Source of the DNA: Shimia_B sp039198835 | Lineage (GTDB): Bacteria; Pseudomonadota; Alphaproteobacteria; Rhodobacterales; Rhodobacteraceae | Reading direction: 5' to 3' | Assembly: GCA_039198835.1 (NCBI GenBank) | Contig: JBCCTH010000051.1 | Location: 1 to 14,544 of the forward strand | Length of the DNA stretch: 14,544 bases | Part shown: positions 1 to 7,147 of the stretch, piece after piece | Numbering within the stretch: position 1 is the stretch's first letter | Layout of the letters: the number at the start of each line of letters is the position of its first letter | Program-made: the position numbers and the translations under genes | The notes under the pieces: model-generated | What the model was told of the DNA's origin: nothing | What the model saw: the letters and a program-made list of their open reading frames with translations, nothing else | Databases searched by the model: none

Positions 1-3000
1 TCGAGCGATAGCCCGAGCGATGCCCCCACAGCGCTCGATTGTGTCACGACGACCTGGCCGGGCGTGATCCGAAAACGCGCCTGAACATCGCTGAAGACCA
101 GCCCGCGCCCATCAAGCTGTTCAATGAGCCCAACGACCGAGACCGCCGATAAAAGCGCGGCGATGGCTGGCGCATCATCGACGCGGATGTCGCTCAGATC
201 GAGGCTCCCGTCATAGACGCCGCGGTCCGGGCGCGGCACGAGGGTCAGCGCGAGGTTGCCGCCCCGGACCTGGCGGAAGATGCCCGCATCGCGGATCACC
301 CCCCCGCCGTCATTTGATTGCACCACGATCGCCGGACCATGGGCCGAGGGCTGGAGATTTCCCGAAAGGGGTGCGCCCTGCCCCATCCGCGCCGAGAACG
401 GGCCAGAGAGGCCCGCGCCCATGGTCAGATTGGCGCGCAGATCGGTGAGCACGATGTCTTCGGTGATCACCAGGCGATCGAGCGCCAGGTCGAGCGGGGC
501 GGTTTGCGTGCGGCCCCCGCCCCCGCCGAACTGCGCGCGCCTGAGGTCAAGAGCCCCCCGCGTCAGCCGCACACCGGGCGGCCGGCCCGCGCCGCGGCCT
601 GTGAGCGTCAGCGCACCGCTGAGCCAGTCGCCCACGCGCAGTTCGCTGATCTCTGCGGCCTTGAGCCCCGCGCCCCCCGGCTCGAGCAGAACACGCCCTT
701 GCGCGCTCAGCCCCGGCCCCGAAAGCGCGAGCGTGGTCACCTCTGGATTTGGGCCCAAAATGCCCTCGATCCGCAGCGCGCCCTCCGTCGCGGCGGGCTT
801 GAGCCAGCTCACCGGTGGGATCGAGAGAGCGATCCCGCGGAGCTCTGAGGTCAGCGCGAATTCGGGCGGGCTGCCACGGGGGAAGCTGATCTCGATCTCG
901 GCGGGGCCTTCGCCGCGCAACGTGCCGGGCGGCAGCGCGATGTTGAATTCGTCGAGCGCGGCGGGCGAAAGCGTCGCTGTCCCACGAAGCTCAGAGCCCA
1001 CCGGCCCCTGCCCCAGCGGCAAAACCCAAGCCCCCCGGAAAGGCACGCGCCCCAACTGGCCCGCCCCCGCGATCTCAAGGCGCTCGTTGCTGACGCGCGC
1101 GCGCGCCGAGGGGAGGCTCAGCACCTTGCCGTTAACGAGGGTCTCAGAACGCACGCTCTGCATCTCGGCCAAAAGATCAATCGCCACATCGCGCCCGGTG
1201 ATCCGGGGTTTGATCTTGAAACGCAGCGTCCCGTCGAGCGCGGCGCGCCCATCGGCAAGGGTGACAGGCAGATTGGCCTTGGTCATGAACGCGAAGGGCT
1301 CTTCATCAAGGAGCGCGAGGATCGATGTAATCGTGCCGCGCGCGGCCAATCGCACTTCGCCGGTCGCAGGGTTCTCGCGCGTATTGGCGATATGAAAAAT
1401 GCTGCCCCCCGCATCAATGAGCCCGCCCTGCGGCGCGCGGATGCTGCCCTCTTCGATCAAAACGCTGAGCACATCGTCATGAAACACAACGCCGCCGCGC
1501 CCGCCTGTGATGGGCGGCAATGTGCGCAAGATGCGTGCTTCGGTCTCGTCGAATTGCGCGCTGATCGAGAGGCGCGGCGCGGCGTCCGGCCCGGTCCGCA
1601 GCCCCACGCCCACCCTCTCGAAGCGCCCCGCGCGCAGATTGTTGGCAAACCAGAGCCGGAGACCAGGCCGCACGGAAACCGGCCAGAACGACAGAGCCCG
1701 GCGCACACCGACCTCGTTCACGACGAGGTCGATATCGGTCTTCCAGCCGTCCTGGCGCGCTGAAATGCGGCCTCTCGCTTGCGCGGTCGTGGCGCCGTCA
1801 ACCACCGTCGCCTGCCCGATGTCGAGTGTGAAAGGGTCAAGCCTGAGCCTCACATCAAGCGCGATCTTCTCGAGGCGGCGATCCGCATCATAAAGCCCGC
1901 CCGGATTTGCGCTGACGTCATTGATCTGGAACTGTCCGATGATCTCGCGCGGTGCGGACCCCTCGAAATCCCGCAGCTTGGCGCTGCCCCTGGCGGCGGC
2001 GCGGCCCCAGGCGGTATCGATGATGAATTCATCGAAGGTGATGCGCTGATCGGCCGGATCGAACTGCAAGGTCACGAGCGCGTCGGAAAACGGGATCGGG
2101 CGGGTTGATGCATTGGGCCGCAGCGCGCCTTCGCCGATTTCAAGTGAGGCTTGCAGCGCCCCCAAGCTCCCCCCCTTGATCTCGGCGCGCAAGGCCCCCG
2201 AAACCGAGGCCTCAAGCGCGCCCAGCCACGCCAGAGCGGGCGCCTGGCTGGCAATATCTCGCGCGGCGGCATCTTCGATGACGAGCGCCATCGCCCCGTC
2301 CCCCGTTTCACCATCGCGGTCGATGGAGAGGGAAAGCGCGGCCAACTCGCCGCGCCCTGTCAAAAGCGCGGCCTCCGCTGTCAACAGAAGGCTCGCGCCA
2401 TCGCGAAAAAAGCGCAACTGACCGCCATCGCCGATCCATGTCTCGCCTGACGCGGCATCAGCATAATTGATCGTAATGGCTTCCGCTGTGATTTCTTTGA
2501 GGCCGCCAAGCCCGGACGCCTCGAATGCCCCGTCGAGCTGGCCGAGAAAATCTGACGCCGAGGTCAGGCTCTCGAGCTCCGCGCTTGTCGCGCTCTCCGA
2601 TGCCGCCCTCCGCCCAAATGAAAGATCAATGCGCCCGGCGCGGTCGCGCTCAATGAGAAGCACCGCGCCCGATAGCGAAAGCCGTCTGAGTTCAACATCA
2701 CCGCGCAAGAGCGCGCCCACGGCAAGGTCTGCCTGCACCGATCTCAGATCAATGAGCGGCGTTCCGTCGTTTCTCGTCAGCGTCACATCATCGAGATAGA
2801 TTTGCGGATGATATTCGAGATCGAGCCCGAGCCGCATGGCGCGGAAATCGAGCGCGGGCGCCGCATTTGCACGGGTTTGCTCGGCGCCCTCCCCAGTTGC
2901 CTCCCCAGTAGCCTCCCCCGTCGCCCCCATGGCCAACGCATCGGCCTCTTGGGCAAAACGGTCGGTCAGCCAGGGGCCCGCGGCGACCGGCTGAGCCTGA

Positions 3001-3128
3001 AGCCTTGCCAGCGCGGCCAGAAGCCCGAGCACCACGAAAAGCGCCGCACCCCCCAAGATCCAAGGCCACCTTTTCGCCGTCCGGCGGGCGGCTGTCTCTG
3101 GCTCGGCTGTTTTTGCGCTGTCATCCAT
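1..3128 (-). CDS. YhdP/AsmA-like large envelope protein (DUF3971 type), C-terminus cut by window edge
   Basis: The minus-strand frame starting at the ATG at 3128 stays open to the left edge, giving about 1042 residues without a stop. The N-terminus has a short cytoplasmic tail (MDDSAKTAEPETAARRTAKR), one membrane helix at about residues 22-40 (WILGGAALFVVLGLLAAL), then a very long periplasmic part of repetitive beta-type sequence. The last visible residues (GLVFSDVQARFRITPGQ, then SSAVGASLGLSL) resemble the conserved end of DUF3971/AsmA_2 proteins, so I judge that only some tens of residues are missing. In E. coli the relatives YhdP, TamB and YdbH are inner-membrane-anchored bridges that carry phospholipid to the outer membrane; the same role here is inference. 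No well-spaced Shine-Dalgarno is visible: AGGA abuts the ATG, and no other start codon lies upstream in frame back to about 3188. A 12-base tandem repeat encodes ATGE repeats at about residues 69-80. It diverges from bcp. Confidence 0.88.
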   Translation of the reverse strand, partial: MDDSAKTAEPETAARRTAKRWPWILGGAALFVVLGLLAALARLQAQPVAAGPWLTDRFAQEADALAMGATGEATGEATGEGAEQTRANAAPALDFRAMRLGLDLEYHPQIYLDDVTLTRNDGTPLIDLRSVQADLAVGALLRGDVELRRLSLSGAVLLIERDRAGRIDLSFGRRAASESATSAELESLTSASDFLGQLDGAFEASGLGGLKEITAEAITINYADAASGETWIGDGGQLRFFRDGASLLLTAEAALLTGRGELAALSLSIDRDGETGDGAMALVIEDAAARDIASQAPALAWLGALEASVSGALRAEIKGGSLGALQASLEIGEGALRPNASTRPIPFSDALVTLQFDPADQRITFDEFIIDTAWGRAAARGSAKLRDFEGSAPREIIGQFQINDVSANPGGLYDADRRLEKIALDVRLRLDPFTLDIGQATVVDGATTAQARGRISARQDGWKTDIDLVVNEVGVRRALSFWPVSVRPGLRLWFANNLRAGRFERVGVGLRTGPDAAPRLSISAQFDETEARILRTLPPITGGRGGVVFHDDVLSVLIEEGSIRAPQGGLIDAGGSIFHIANTRENPATGEVRLAARGTITSILALLDEEPFAFMTKANLPVTLADGRAALDGTLRFKIKPRITGRDVAIDLLAEMQSVRSETLVNGKVLSLPSARARVSNERLEIAGAGQLGRVPFRGAWVLPLGQGPVGSELRGTATLSPAALDEFNIALPPGTLRGEGPAEIEISFPRGSPPEFALTSELRGIALSIPPVSWLKPAATEGALRIEGILGPNPEVTTLALSGPGLSAQGRVLLEPGGAGLKAAEISELRVGDWLSGALTLTGRGAGRPPGVRLTRGALDLRRAQFGGGGGRTQTAPLDLALDRLVITEDIVLTDLRANLTMGAGLSGPFSARMGQGAPLSGNLQPSAHGPAIVVQSNDGGGVIRDAGIFRQVRGGNLALTLVPRPDRGVYDGSLDLSDIRVDDAPAIAALLSAVSVVGLIEQLDGRGLVFSDVQARFRITPGQVVVTQSSAVGASLGLSL
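2888..2923. repeat. 12-bp tandem repeat (three units) inside the AsmA-like gene
   Basis: Three adjacent 12-base units are visible on the plus strand: CCTCCCCAGTTG, CCTCCCCAGTAG and CCTCCCCCGTCG, followed by a decayed partial unit. Read on the minus strand they encode Ala-Thr-Gly-Glu three times, in the linker just outside the membrane helix of the AsmA-like protein. Because the unit is a multiple of three, gain or loss of a copy would lengthen or shorten the linker without breaking the frame. Confidence 0.85.
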
Positions 3129-3199
3129 TCCTGCGCGCGCGCCCCTTTTCCTTCTCGGTCTCGCTCCTAGAACCTTGAGAGACTTAACGGAGAATGACC

Positions 3200-3664
3200 A
3201 TGCTCACTATCGGCGATGCTGCCCCAGATTTCACGCTCCCGCGAGATGGCGGCGGCGACGTTACGCTCTCTTCTCTCGCGCCAAAAGCGGTGGTTCTTTA
3301 CTTTTATCCAAAGGATGACACACCCGGCTGCACGAAAGAAGCCATTGCCTTCACCGAGGCGGTCGATGACTTCGAAGCGGCTGGGGCTGTCATTGTCGGG
3401 GTATCGAAAGACCCGGTGAAAAAGCACGACAAATTCATCGCCAAACACGATCTCAAGATCGCCCTGGTGAGCGATGAGGAAAGCGATGTTTGCGAGCAAT
3501 ACGGCGTTTGGGTCGAAAAGAGCATGTACGGCAAGACGTATATGGGCATCGAACGCGCCACCTATCTGATCGGCGGTGACGGCAAGGTCGCGCAGATCTG
3601 GCGGAAAGTGAAGGTGCCCGGCCATGCCGATGCGGTGCTCGCGGCGGTGAAAGAGCTGGGCTGA
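3200..3664 (+). CDS. bcp: Thioredoxin-dependent peroxiredoxin, BCP/PrxQ type
   Basis: A thiol peroxidase that reduces hydrogen peroxide and organic hydroperoxides in the cytoplasm, normally recycled by thioredoxin. The 154-residue length is usual for the family. The peroxidatic motif PKDDTPGC is present, with Cys44 as the peroxidatic cysteine and the expected Pro37 and Thr41. The second cysteine found five residues later in E. coli BCP is absent (TKEAI instead of a Cys-containing helix). The only other cysteine is Cys98 in DVCEQYGVW, so this is either a one-cysteine form or one with an unusual resolving residue. I chose the ATG at 3200 because GGAG at 3189-3192 sits 7 bases upstream. An in-frame ATG at 3194 would be almost on top of that site and adds only two residues, and an in-frame TAA at 3185-3187 rules out anything longer. 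It diverges from the AsmA-like gene across about 70 bases. Confidence 0.95.
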   Translation: MLTIGDAAPDFTLPRDGGGDVTLSSLAPKAVVLYFYPKDDTPGCTKEAIAFTEAVDDFEAAGAVIVGVSKDPVKKHDKFIAKHDLKIALVSDEESDVCEQYGVWVEKSMYGKTYMGIERATYLIGGDGKVAQIWRKVKVPGHADAVLAAVKELG

Positions 3665-3670
3665 CGGCGG

Positions 3671-3698
3671 GCGCGGAAGGGGGTCTGGCCCCCGCGCG
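3671..3698 (+). terminator. Possible GC hairpin downstream of bcp
   Basis: GGGGG (3679-3683) and CCCCC (3689-3693) flank a TCTGG loop just after the bcp stop, with further possible pairing of GCGCG (3671-3675) and CGCGC (3693-3697). No T tract follows, so this is at best a weak or Rho-assisted end to the bcp transcript. Confidence 0.3.
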
Positions 3699-3736
3699 AG
3701 GTGCGCTGTGATCGGCGAATTATCGCCATCTTTCAG

Positions 3737-3777
3737 ACAAATCGCCTAACAATTGCCACGATTTCGCGCGATTTTGT
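3737..3777. promoter_or_regulatory. Imperfect inverted repeat upstream of the M23-bactofilin genes
   Basis: ACAAATCGC (3737-3745) is matched by GCGATTTTGT (3768-3777), its reverse complement with one extra T. The half-sites are separated by 22 bases and the right one overlaps the candidate -35 at 3774-3779. The layout would suit an operator or a looped 5' structure. No regulator is encoded in the window, so the role is a guess. Confidence 0.3.
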
Positions 3778-3803
3778 TGCAGGGCTGTAACAGCGCGGAT
3801 AAA
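3774..3803 (+). promoter_or_regulatory. Candidate sigma-70-type promoter for the M23-bactofilin genes
   Basis: TTGTTG at 3774-3779 and GATAAA at 3798-3803 are separated by 18 bases and resemble -35 and -10 boxes. They would place transcription start near 3810, about 65 bases before the GTG start of the peptidase gene. This was found by eye only; alphaproteobacterial promoters are variable and chance matches are common. Confidence 0.3.
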
Positions 3804-3805
3804 CA

Positions 3806-3830
3806 CCCCCAACGTCGCGGCGCTTGGGGG
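3806..3830 (+). promoter_or_regulatory. 5' leader hairpin ahead of the M23 peptidase gene
   Basis: CCCCCAA (3806-3812) and TTGGGGG (3824-3830) form a perfect 7-base stem around an 11-base loop. It is not followed by a T tract and lies 43 bases before the GTG start, so it looks more like a leader structure, near the possible transcription start, than a terminator. It could protect the 5' end of the mRNA or be a protein site. Confidence 0.4.
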
Positions 3831-3873
3831 ATAGGGCGCGCGCAGGCAAGGCAGAAACTAGGGGTGGGACATC

Positions 3874-5193
3874 GTGCTCAACAGGCTTAAGACCCGGCTG
3901 CACGTCGCGCTGGAACGGCACTTGCCGGAAAAGCGGCTCTTTCTTCGAACAGATACCGAAACGCGCTTTGTTAGGCTCAGCGCCGGCACACAACTGGCCG
4001 GGCTCGTAGGCAGCACGGCGATCCTGGCTTGGGCCATAGTGGCGACAGCCGTTCTCCTGATGGATTCCATTGGCGCAGGCAACTTTCGCGAACAGGCAAA
4101 GCGCGAGCAGGCCGTCTATGAAGACCGGCTCAATTCGCTCTCCGACCAACGCGATGCGCGCGCGGCCGAAGCGATCGCGGCGCAAGAGCGGTTTAATGCG
4201 GCGCTTGAGCAAATCTCGATCATGCAATCCCAGCTTTTGGCGAGCGAAGACCGCCGCAAAGAGCTGGAGCGCGGCATTGAAACCGTGCAGGCGACCCTGC
4301 GCCGCACAACCCAAGAGCGCGACGCGGCGCGCACTGAGCATTCCAGCTTTCTCGCTGAACTCGATGCAAGCGGGGGTGCCGCGCCCGAGGCCGCACGCGC
4401 CGAGGAGATCGAACGCACGCTCGCGTTCATGTCCGATGCGCTCGCCGATACAGCGATTGAGCGCGACACGATAGAAGGCGACGCAGCAATCGCGCTTTCG
4501 CTCGCCCAAGAGATGGAATCCGAGCTGCGCTTGATGGCCGCGCGCAACGATCAGATTTTCCGCCGGCTCGAAGATGCCATGACCATTTCCGTTGAGCCCC
4601 TCGACAAAATGTTTCGGGCCGCGGGCCTGCCCACGGAAAGCCTGATCGAGCAGGTCCGGCGCGGATATTCAGGGCAAGGCGGCCCCATCACGCCGCTCAC
4701 GATCTCAACGAAGGGCGCGGGCCCCAACCCGGATGAGACCCGCGCGAACCGAATACTCCGTGATCTTGATCGCATGGCGCTCTATCGCATCGCCGCCGAG
4801 CGCGCGCCCTTTGCAATGCCCGTCAAAGACTCATTTCGCTTCACATCGGGCTTTGGCCCGCGTTGGGGGCGGATGCACAATGGCGCTGATTTCGCTGCCC
4901 CCACCGGCACAGATATCTTCTCGACGGCCGATGGCGTGGTGATCCATGCGGGCTGGTCGTCGGGATACGGCCGATTGATAAAAATTCAGCATGAATTCGG
5001 AATTGAGACGCGCTATGCCCACCTTTCTAAGATTCGGGTGAAAGTGGGCCAGCGGGTCTCGCGTGGGCAGCATATCGGTGATATGGGCAACAGCGGACGG
5101 TCAACGGGGACCCATCTTCACTATGAAATCCGCGTCGGTGGCAAACCCGTCAATCCGATGATCTACATCAAGGCTGCACAAGATGTTTTCTAA
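3874..5193 (+). CDS. Membrane-anchored M23 (LytM-type) peptidoglycan endopeptidase
   Basis: A 439-residue zinc endopeptidase expected to cut peptide cross-links in peptidoglycan from the periplasmic side. Order of parts: a basic cytoplasmic tail (about 1-40), one membrane helix (about 41-63, LAGLVGSTAILAWAIVATAV), a long charged coiled coil (about 70-240), then the M23 domain. All active-site residues are visible: His335 and Asp339 in HNGAD, His383 in YAHLS, and His414/His416 in GTHLHYE, so it should be active rather than a degenerate LytM activator. The start is GTG; an in-frame TAG at 3859-3861 excludes a longer protein, and a G-rich site (GGGGTGGGA) precedes it. Its stop overlaps the bactofilin start by 11 bases. 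Pairing of a bactofilin with a membrane-bound M23 peptidase is known from stalked and budding alphaproteobacteria (BacA with LmdC in Hyphomonas), where the bactofilin positions the enzyme; the same partnership here is inference. Confidence 0.93.
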   Translation: MLNRLKTRLHVALERHLPEKRLFLRTDTETRFVRLSAGTQLAGLVGSTAILAWAIVATAVLLMDSIGAGNFREQAKREQAVYEDRLNSLSDQRDARAAEAIAAQERFNAALEQISIMQSQLLASEDRRKELERGIETVQATLRRTTQERDAARTEHSSFLAELDASGGAAPEAARAEEIERTLAFMSDALADTAIERDTIEGDAAIALSLAQEMESELRLMAARNDQIFRRLEDAMTISVEPLDKMFRAAGLPTESLIEQVRRGYSGQGGPITPLTISTKGAGPNPDETRANRILRDLDRMALYRIAAERAPFAMPVKDSFRFTSGFGPRWGRMHNGADFAAPTGTDIFSTADGVVIHAGWSSGYGRLIKIQHEFGIETRYAHLSKIRVKVGQRVSRGQHIGDMGNSGRSTGTHLHYEIRVGGKPVNPMIYIKAAQDVF

Positions 5194-5671
5194 GAGCAAA
5201 ATCAACGATCCCGCTCCCGCGGGCGATACCACCGCAAAACCAGAGATCGCCGAGGCCAAGCCCGAATTCAAATCGAGCGTTGCCGCCGCCCCCAAGGCCA
5301 AGCCGCCTGCATCTGTTCTCTCGGCGGATCTCACAGTCACCGGTAATCTGAAGACATCGGGCGATATTCAGATCGAGGGCAAGGTCGAAGGCGATATTCG
5401 CGCGCATCTTCTCACGGTCGGTGAGGGCGCAACGGTCAAGGGCGAGTGCATCGCCGATGACGTTGTCGTCAATGGCCGCATTATCGGGCGCGTCCGTGGT
5501 CTGAAAGTCCGCCTCACATCGACCGCTCGGGTTGAGGGCGATATCATTCACAAGACGATCGCCATCGAAAGCGGCGCGCATTTTGAAGGCTCCGTGCAAC
5601 GTCAGGATGATCCGCTGACGACTGGCACCAAAAAAGCACCGGCCCCGGCGGCCGCCAAAGCCCAAAGCTAG
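5183..5671 (+). CDS. Bactofilin (polymer-forming cytoskeletal protein)
   Basis: A 162-residue bactofilin. A flexible Pro/Ala/Lys-rich N-terminus (about 1-43) leads into a right-handed beta-helix core (about 44-140) made of short hydrophobic-glycine repeats such as LTVTGNLKTSGDIQIEGKVEG and VVVNGRIIGRV, and an Ala/Pro-rich tail follows. Bactofilins polymerise without nucleotides on the cytoplasmic face of the membrane and act as scaffolds for cell-wall enzymes. Its ATG lies inside the last codons of the M23 peptidase gene (11-base overlap), so the two are translationally coupled and probably made in a fixed ratio. The family usually interacts with membrane partners through the N-terminal tail. 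The TAG stop is only 9 bases from the next gene's ATG, in the same reading frame. Confidence 0.95.
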   Translation: MFSKSKINDPAPAGDTTAKPEIAEAKPEFKSSVAAAPKAKPPASVLSADLTVTGNLKTSGDIQIEGKVEGDIRAHLLTVGEGATVKGECIADDVVVNGRIIGRVRGLKVRLTSTARVEGDIIHKTIAIESGAHFEGSVQRQDDPLTTGTKKAPAPAAAKAQS

Positions 5672-5680
5672 GCATCAGAC

Positions 5681-7120
5681 ATGGTTGAGACGAGAGCGCC
5701 GCACAATGATGCGGCGCTTTCTTTTTGCGAGCCCGCTGCCCGGCGCAAGGTTTTGATCGCCGCGATCCTCGGCTCGTCTTTGGGTTTCATCGACAGCACG
5801 GTCGTCACCATCGCCTTGCCCGCCATGCGCGCCAGCCTCGATGCGAGCCTGACACAAGCGCAATGGTTCTCGAACGCCTACATGCTCTTTCTTTCCGCGC
5901 TGATCCTCGCGGGCGGCGCGCTTGGTGATCGCTTCGGGCTCGCGCGGGTCTTTTCCATCGGCATCGGCGCGTTCATCCTCGCCTCTATCGCCTGCGCCAT
6001 TGCGCCCACGCCTGAATTCATGATTGTCGCCCGCGCGCTCAAGGGCGTTGGCGCGGCGCTCATGGTGCCCGGCTCGCTCGCGCTCATTTCGCGCGCTTAC
6101 CCGAAAGCGGAGCGGGGCCGCGCGATTGGCATCTGGGCGGCGGCCTCAGCGCTGACAACGGCGCTCGGCCCGATTGTCGGCGGCCTGGTGCTCACGCTCG
6201 GGGGGCCTGAATTCTGGCGCTTCATCTTTGCGATCAATTTACCGCTCGGGCTTCTCGCGCTCGTGATCCTGCGCCGCGCGGTCAAGCTCGATCAGGCGCA
6301 GGCAGACACGCCCGTCGATTGGATAGGCGCGGCCTTGGCGACCATCGGGTTGGGCGCTTTGGCCTATGGGCTGACCGATCTTGAGGCCATCTGGGCCTCT
6401 GCGGCGGGGGTGGTGACACTCGCGGTTTTCATCTGGCATGAAGCCCGGGCCCCGCACCCGATGATGCCGCTGCATCTCTTTGCAGACCCGCGCTTTACAG
6501 CCGCGAACGTAGCGACATTCATGCTCTATGCGGCCCTGGGCGCGATGCTCTTTTATCTGCCCATGGCGGTGATCACCGCCTGGGACGTCACGCCAATCGA
6601 GGCCTCAGCAGCCTTCGCGCCGCTTTCCATCTTTATTTCCACGCTGTCCACCCGGGTGGGCGGCCTCGCTGATGTCTACGGCCCCGAGCCTGTCATCGCT
6701 GCGGGCGCGGCCCTTGTCGCCGTGTCATACGCCATCGTGGGTTTCACGGCCCCCCTCGCCTCTTTCTGGTTCGCGACTTTCCCGGCGATGGCGCTCGCGG
6801 GCTTGGGCATGGCGTTTGTCGTCGCACCTCTTTCGGCGGCCGTCATGAGCGCGGTCGATGACACCGAGACGGGGGCGGCCTCTGGCGTCAACAATGCCAT
6901 CAGCCGCATGGCGAGCCTGCTTTCCATTGCCGCTTTCGGGTCGCTGGCGGCATGGGGTTACGGCCTTGCCGGGGGGGCATTGAGCTTTGGCGCGGAAAGC
7001 CCTGATCAGGCCCATCGCGCGGCGGTCTCTTTGGCTTTTGCAGAGATCGCTCTCGTTGCTGCGGCCCTCGCTGCGGCGGCGGCGCTGACCATGGCCCTGA
7101 TGCGAGAAAAAAAGGCGTAA
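5681..7120 (+). CDS. MFS exporter of the DHA2 (14-helix) drug:proton antiporter type
   Basis: A 479-residue inner-membrane transporter; I count about 14 hydrophobic segments. Family marks are the helix-1 motif GFIDSTVVTIALPA, the motif A-like loop GGALGDRFGLARV after helix 2, and a motif C-like GPIVGG in helix 5. DHA2 members export drugs or other organic compounds using the proton gradient; the substrate cannot be read from sequence. The ATG at 5681 lies 9 bases after the bactofilin stop in the same frame, with a weak TAGG at 5669-5672 as ribosome site. Codons 4 to 16 coincide with a strong terminator-like hairpin. If that hairpin only ends the upstream operon, the real start could be the TTG at 5753, which still precedes helix 1. 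I keep the ATG because no better start is visible and a short soluble lead before helix 1 is normal. The gene converges on prfB with 27 bases between them. Confidence 0.88.
   Translation: MVETRAPHNDAALSFCEPAARRKVLIAAILGSSLGFIDSTVVTIALPAMRASLDASLTQAQWFSNAYMLFLSALILAGGALGDRFGLARVFSIGIGAFILASIACAIAPTPEFMIVARALKGVGAALMVPGSLALISRAYPKAERGRAIGIWAAASALTTALGPIVGGLVLTLGGPEFWRFIFAINLPLGLLALVILRRAVKLDQAQADTPVDWIGAALATIGLGALAYGLTDLEAIWASAAGVVTLAVFIWHEARAPHPMMPLHLFADPRFTAANVATFMLYAALGAMLFYLPMAVITAWDVTPIEASAAFAPLSIFISTLSTRVGGLADVYGPEPVIAAGAALVAVSYAIVGFTAPLASFWFATFPAMALAGLGMAFVVAPLSAAVMSAVDDTETGAASGVNNAISRMASLLSIAAFGSLAAWGYGLAGGALSFGAESPDQAHRAAVSLAFAEIALVAAALAAAAALTMALMREKKA
5692..5726 (+). terminator. Strong intrinsic terminator-like hairpin inside the 5' end of the MFS gene
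   Basis: AGCGCCGCA (5695-5703) and TGCGGCGCT (5710-5718) are perfect reverse complements around the loop CAATGA. Pairing extends outward by three more positions (G5694 with T5719 as a wobble, A5693 with T5720, G5692 with C5721). TTTTT follows at 5722-5726. This is the textbook form of a Rho-independent terminator and fits the end of the M23-bactofilin transcript, but it lies 20 bases downstream of the bactofilin stop and within the reading frame of the MFS gene. Structure confidence is high; whether it terminates in the cell is inferred. Confidence 0.75.
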
Positions 7121-7147
7121 TGCCGATAGGGGCGCGCGCAGGGCGCC

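Noticed and set aside
256..1395. A 379-codon plus-strand open frame, with several more plus-strand frames up to about 3170
   Set aside because: They are antisense to the AsmA-like gene. Their translations are rich in Arg, Ser and Pro with no recognisable domain, as expected for shadow frames in GC-rich DNA, while the minus frame gives a membrane helix and a coherent family C-terminus.
3733..4509. A 258-codon minus-strand open frame over the start of the M23 gene
   Set aside because: It is antisense to a clearly recognised M23 protein and has a Cys/Arg-rich composition without domains.
7107..7113. Run of seven A at the end of the MFS gene as a slippage or frameshift site
   Set aside because: It is four codons from the stop, and no conserved sequence or longer frame continues in another phase.
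7121..7147. Possible bidirectional terminator between the converging MFS and prfB genes (GGCGC/GCGCC)
   Set aside because: Only a 5-base stem can be drawn and neither strand has a T tract beside it, so I do not list it as a feature.
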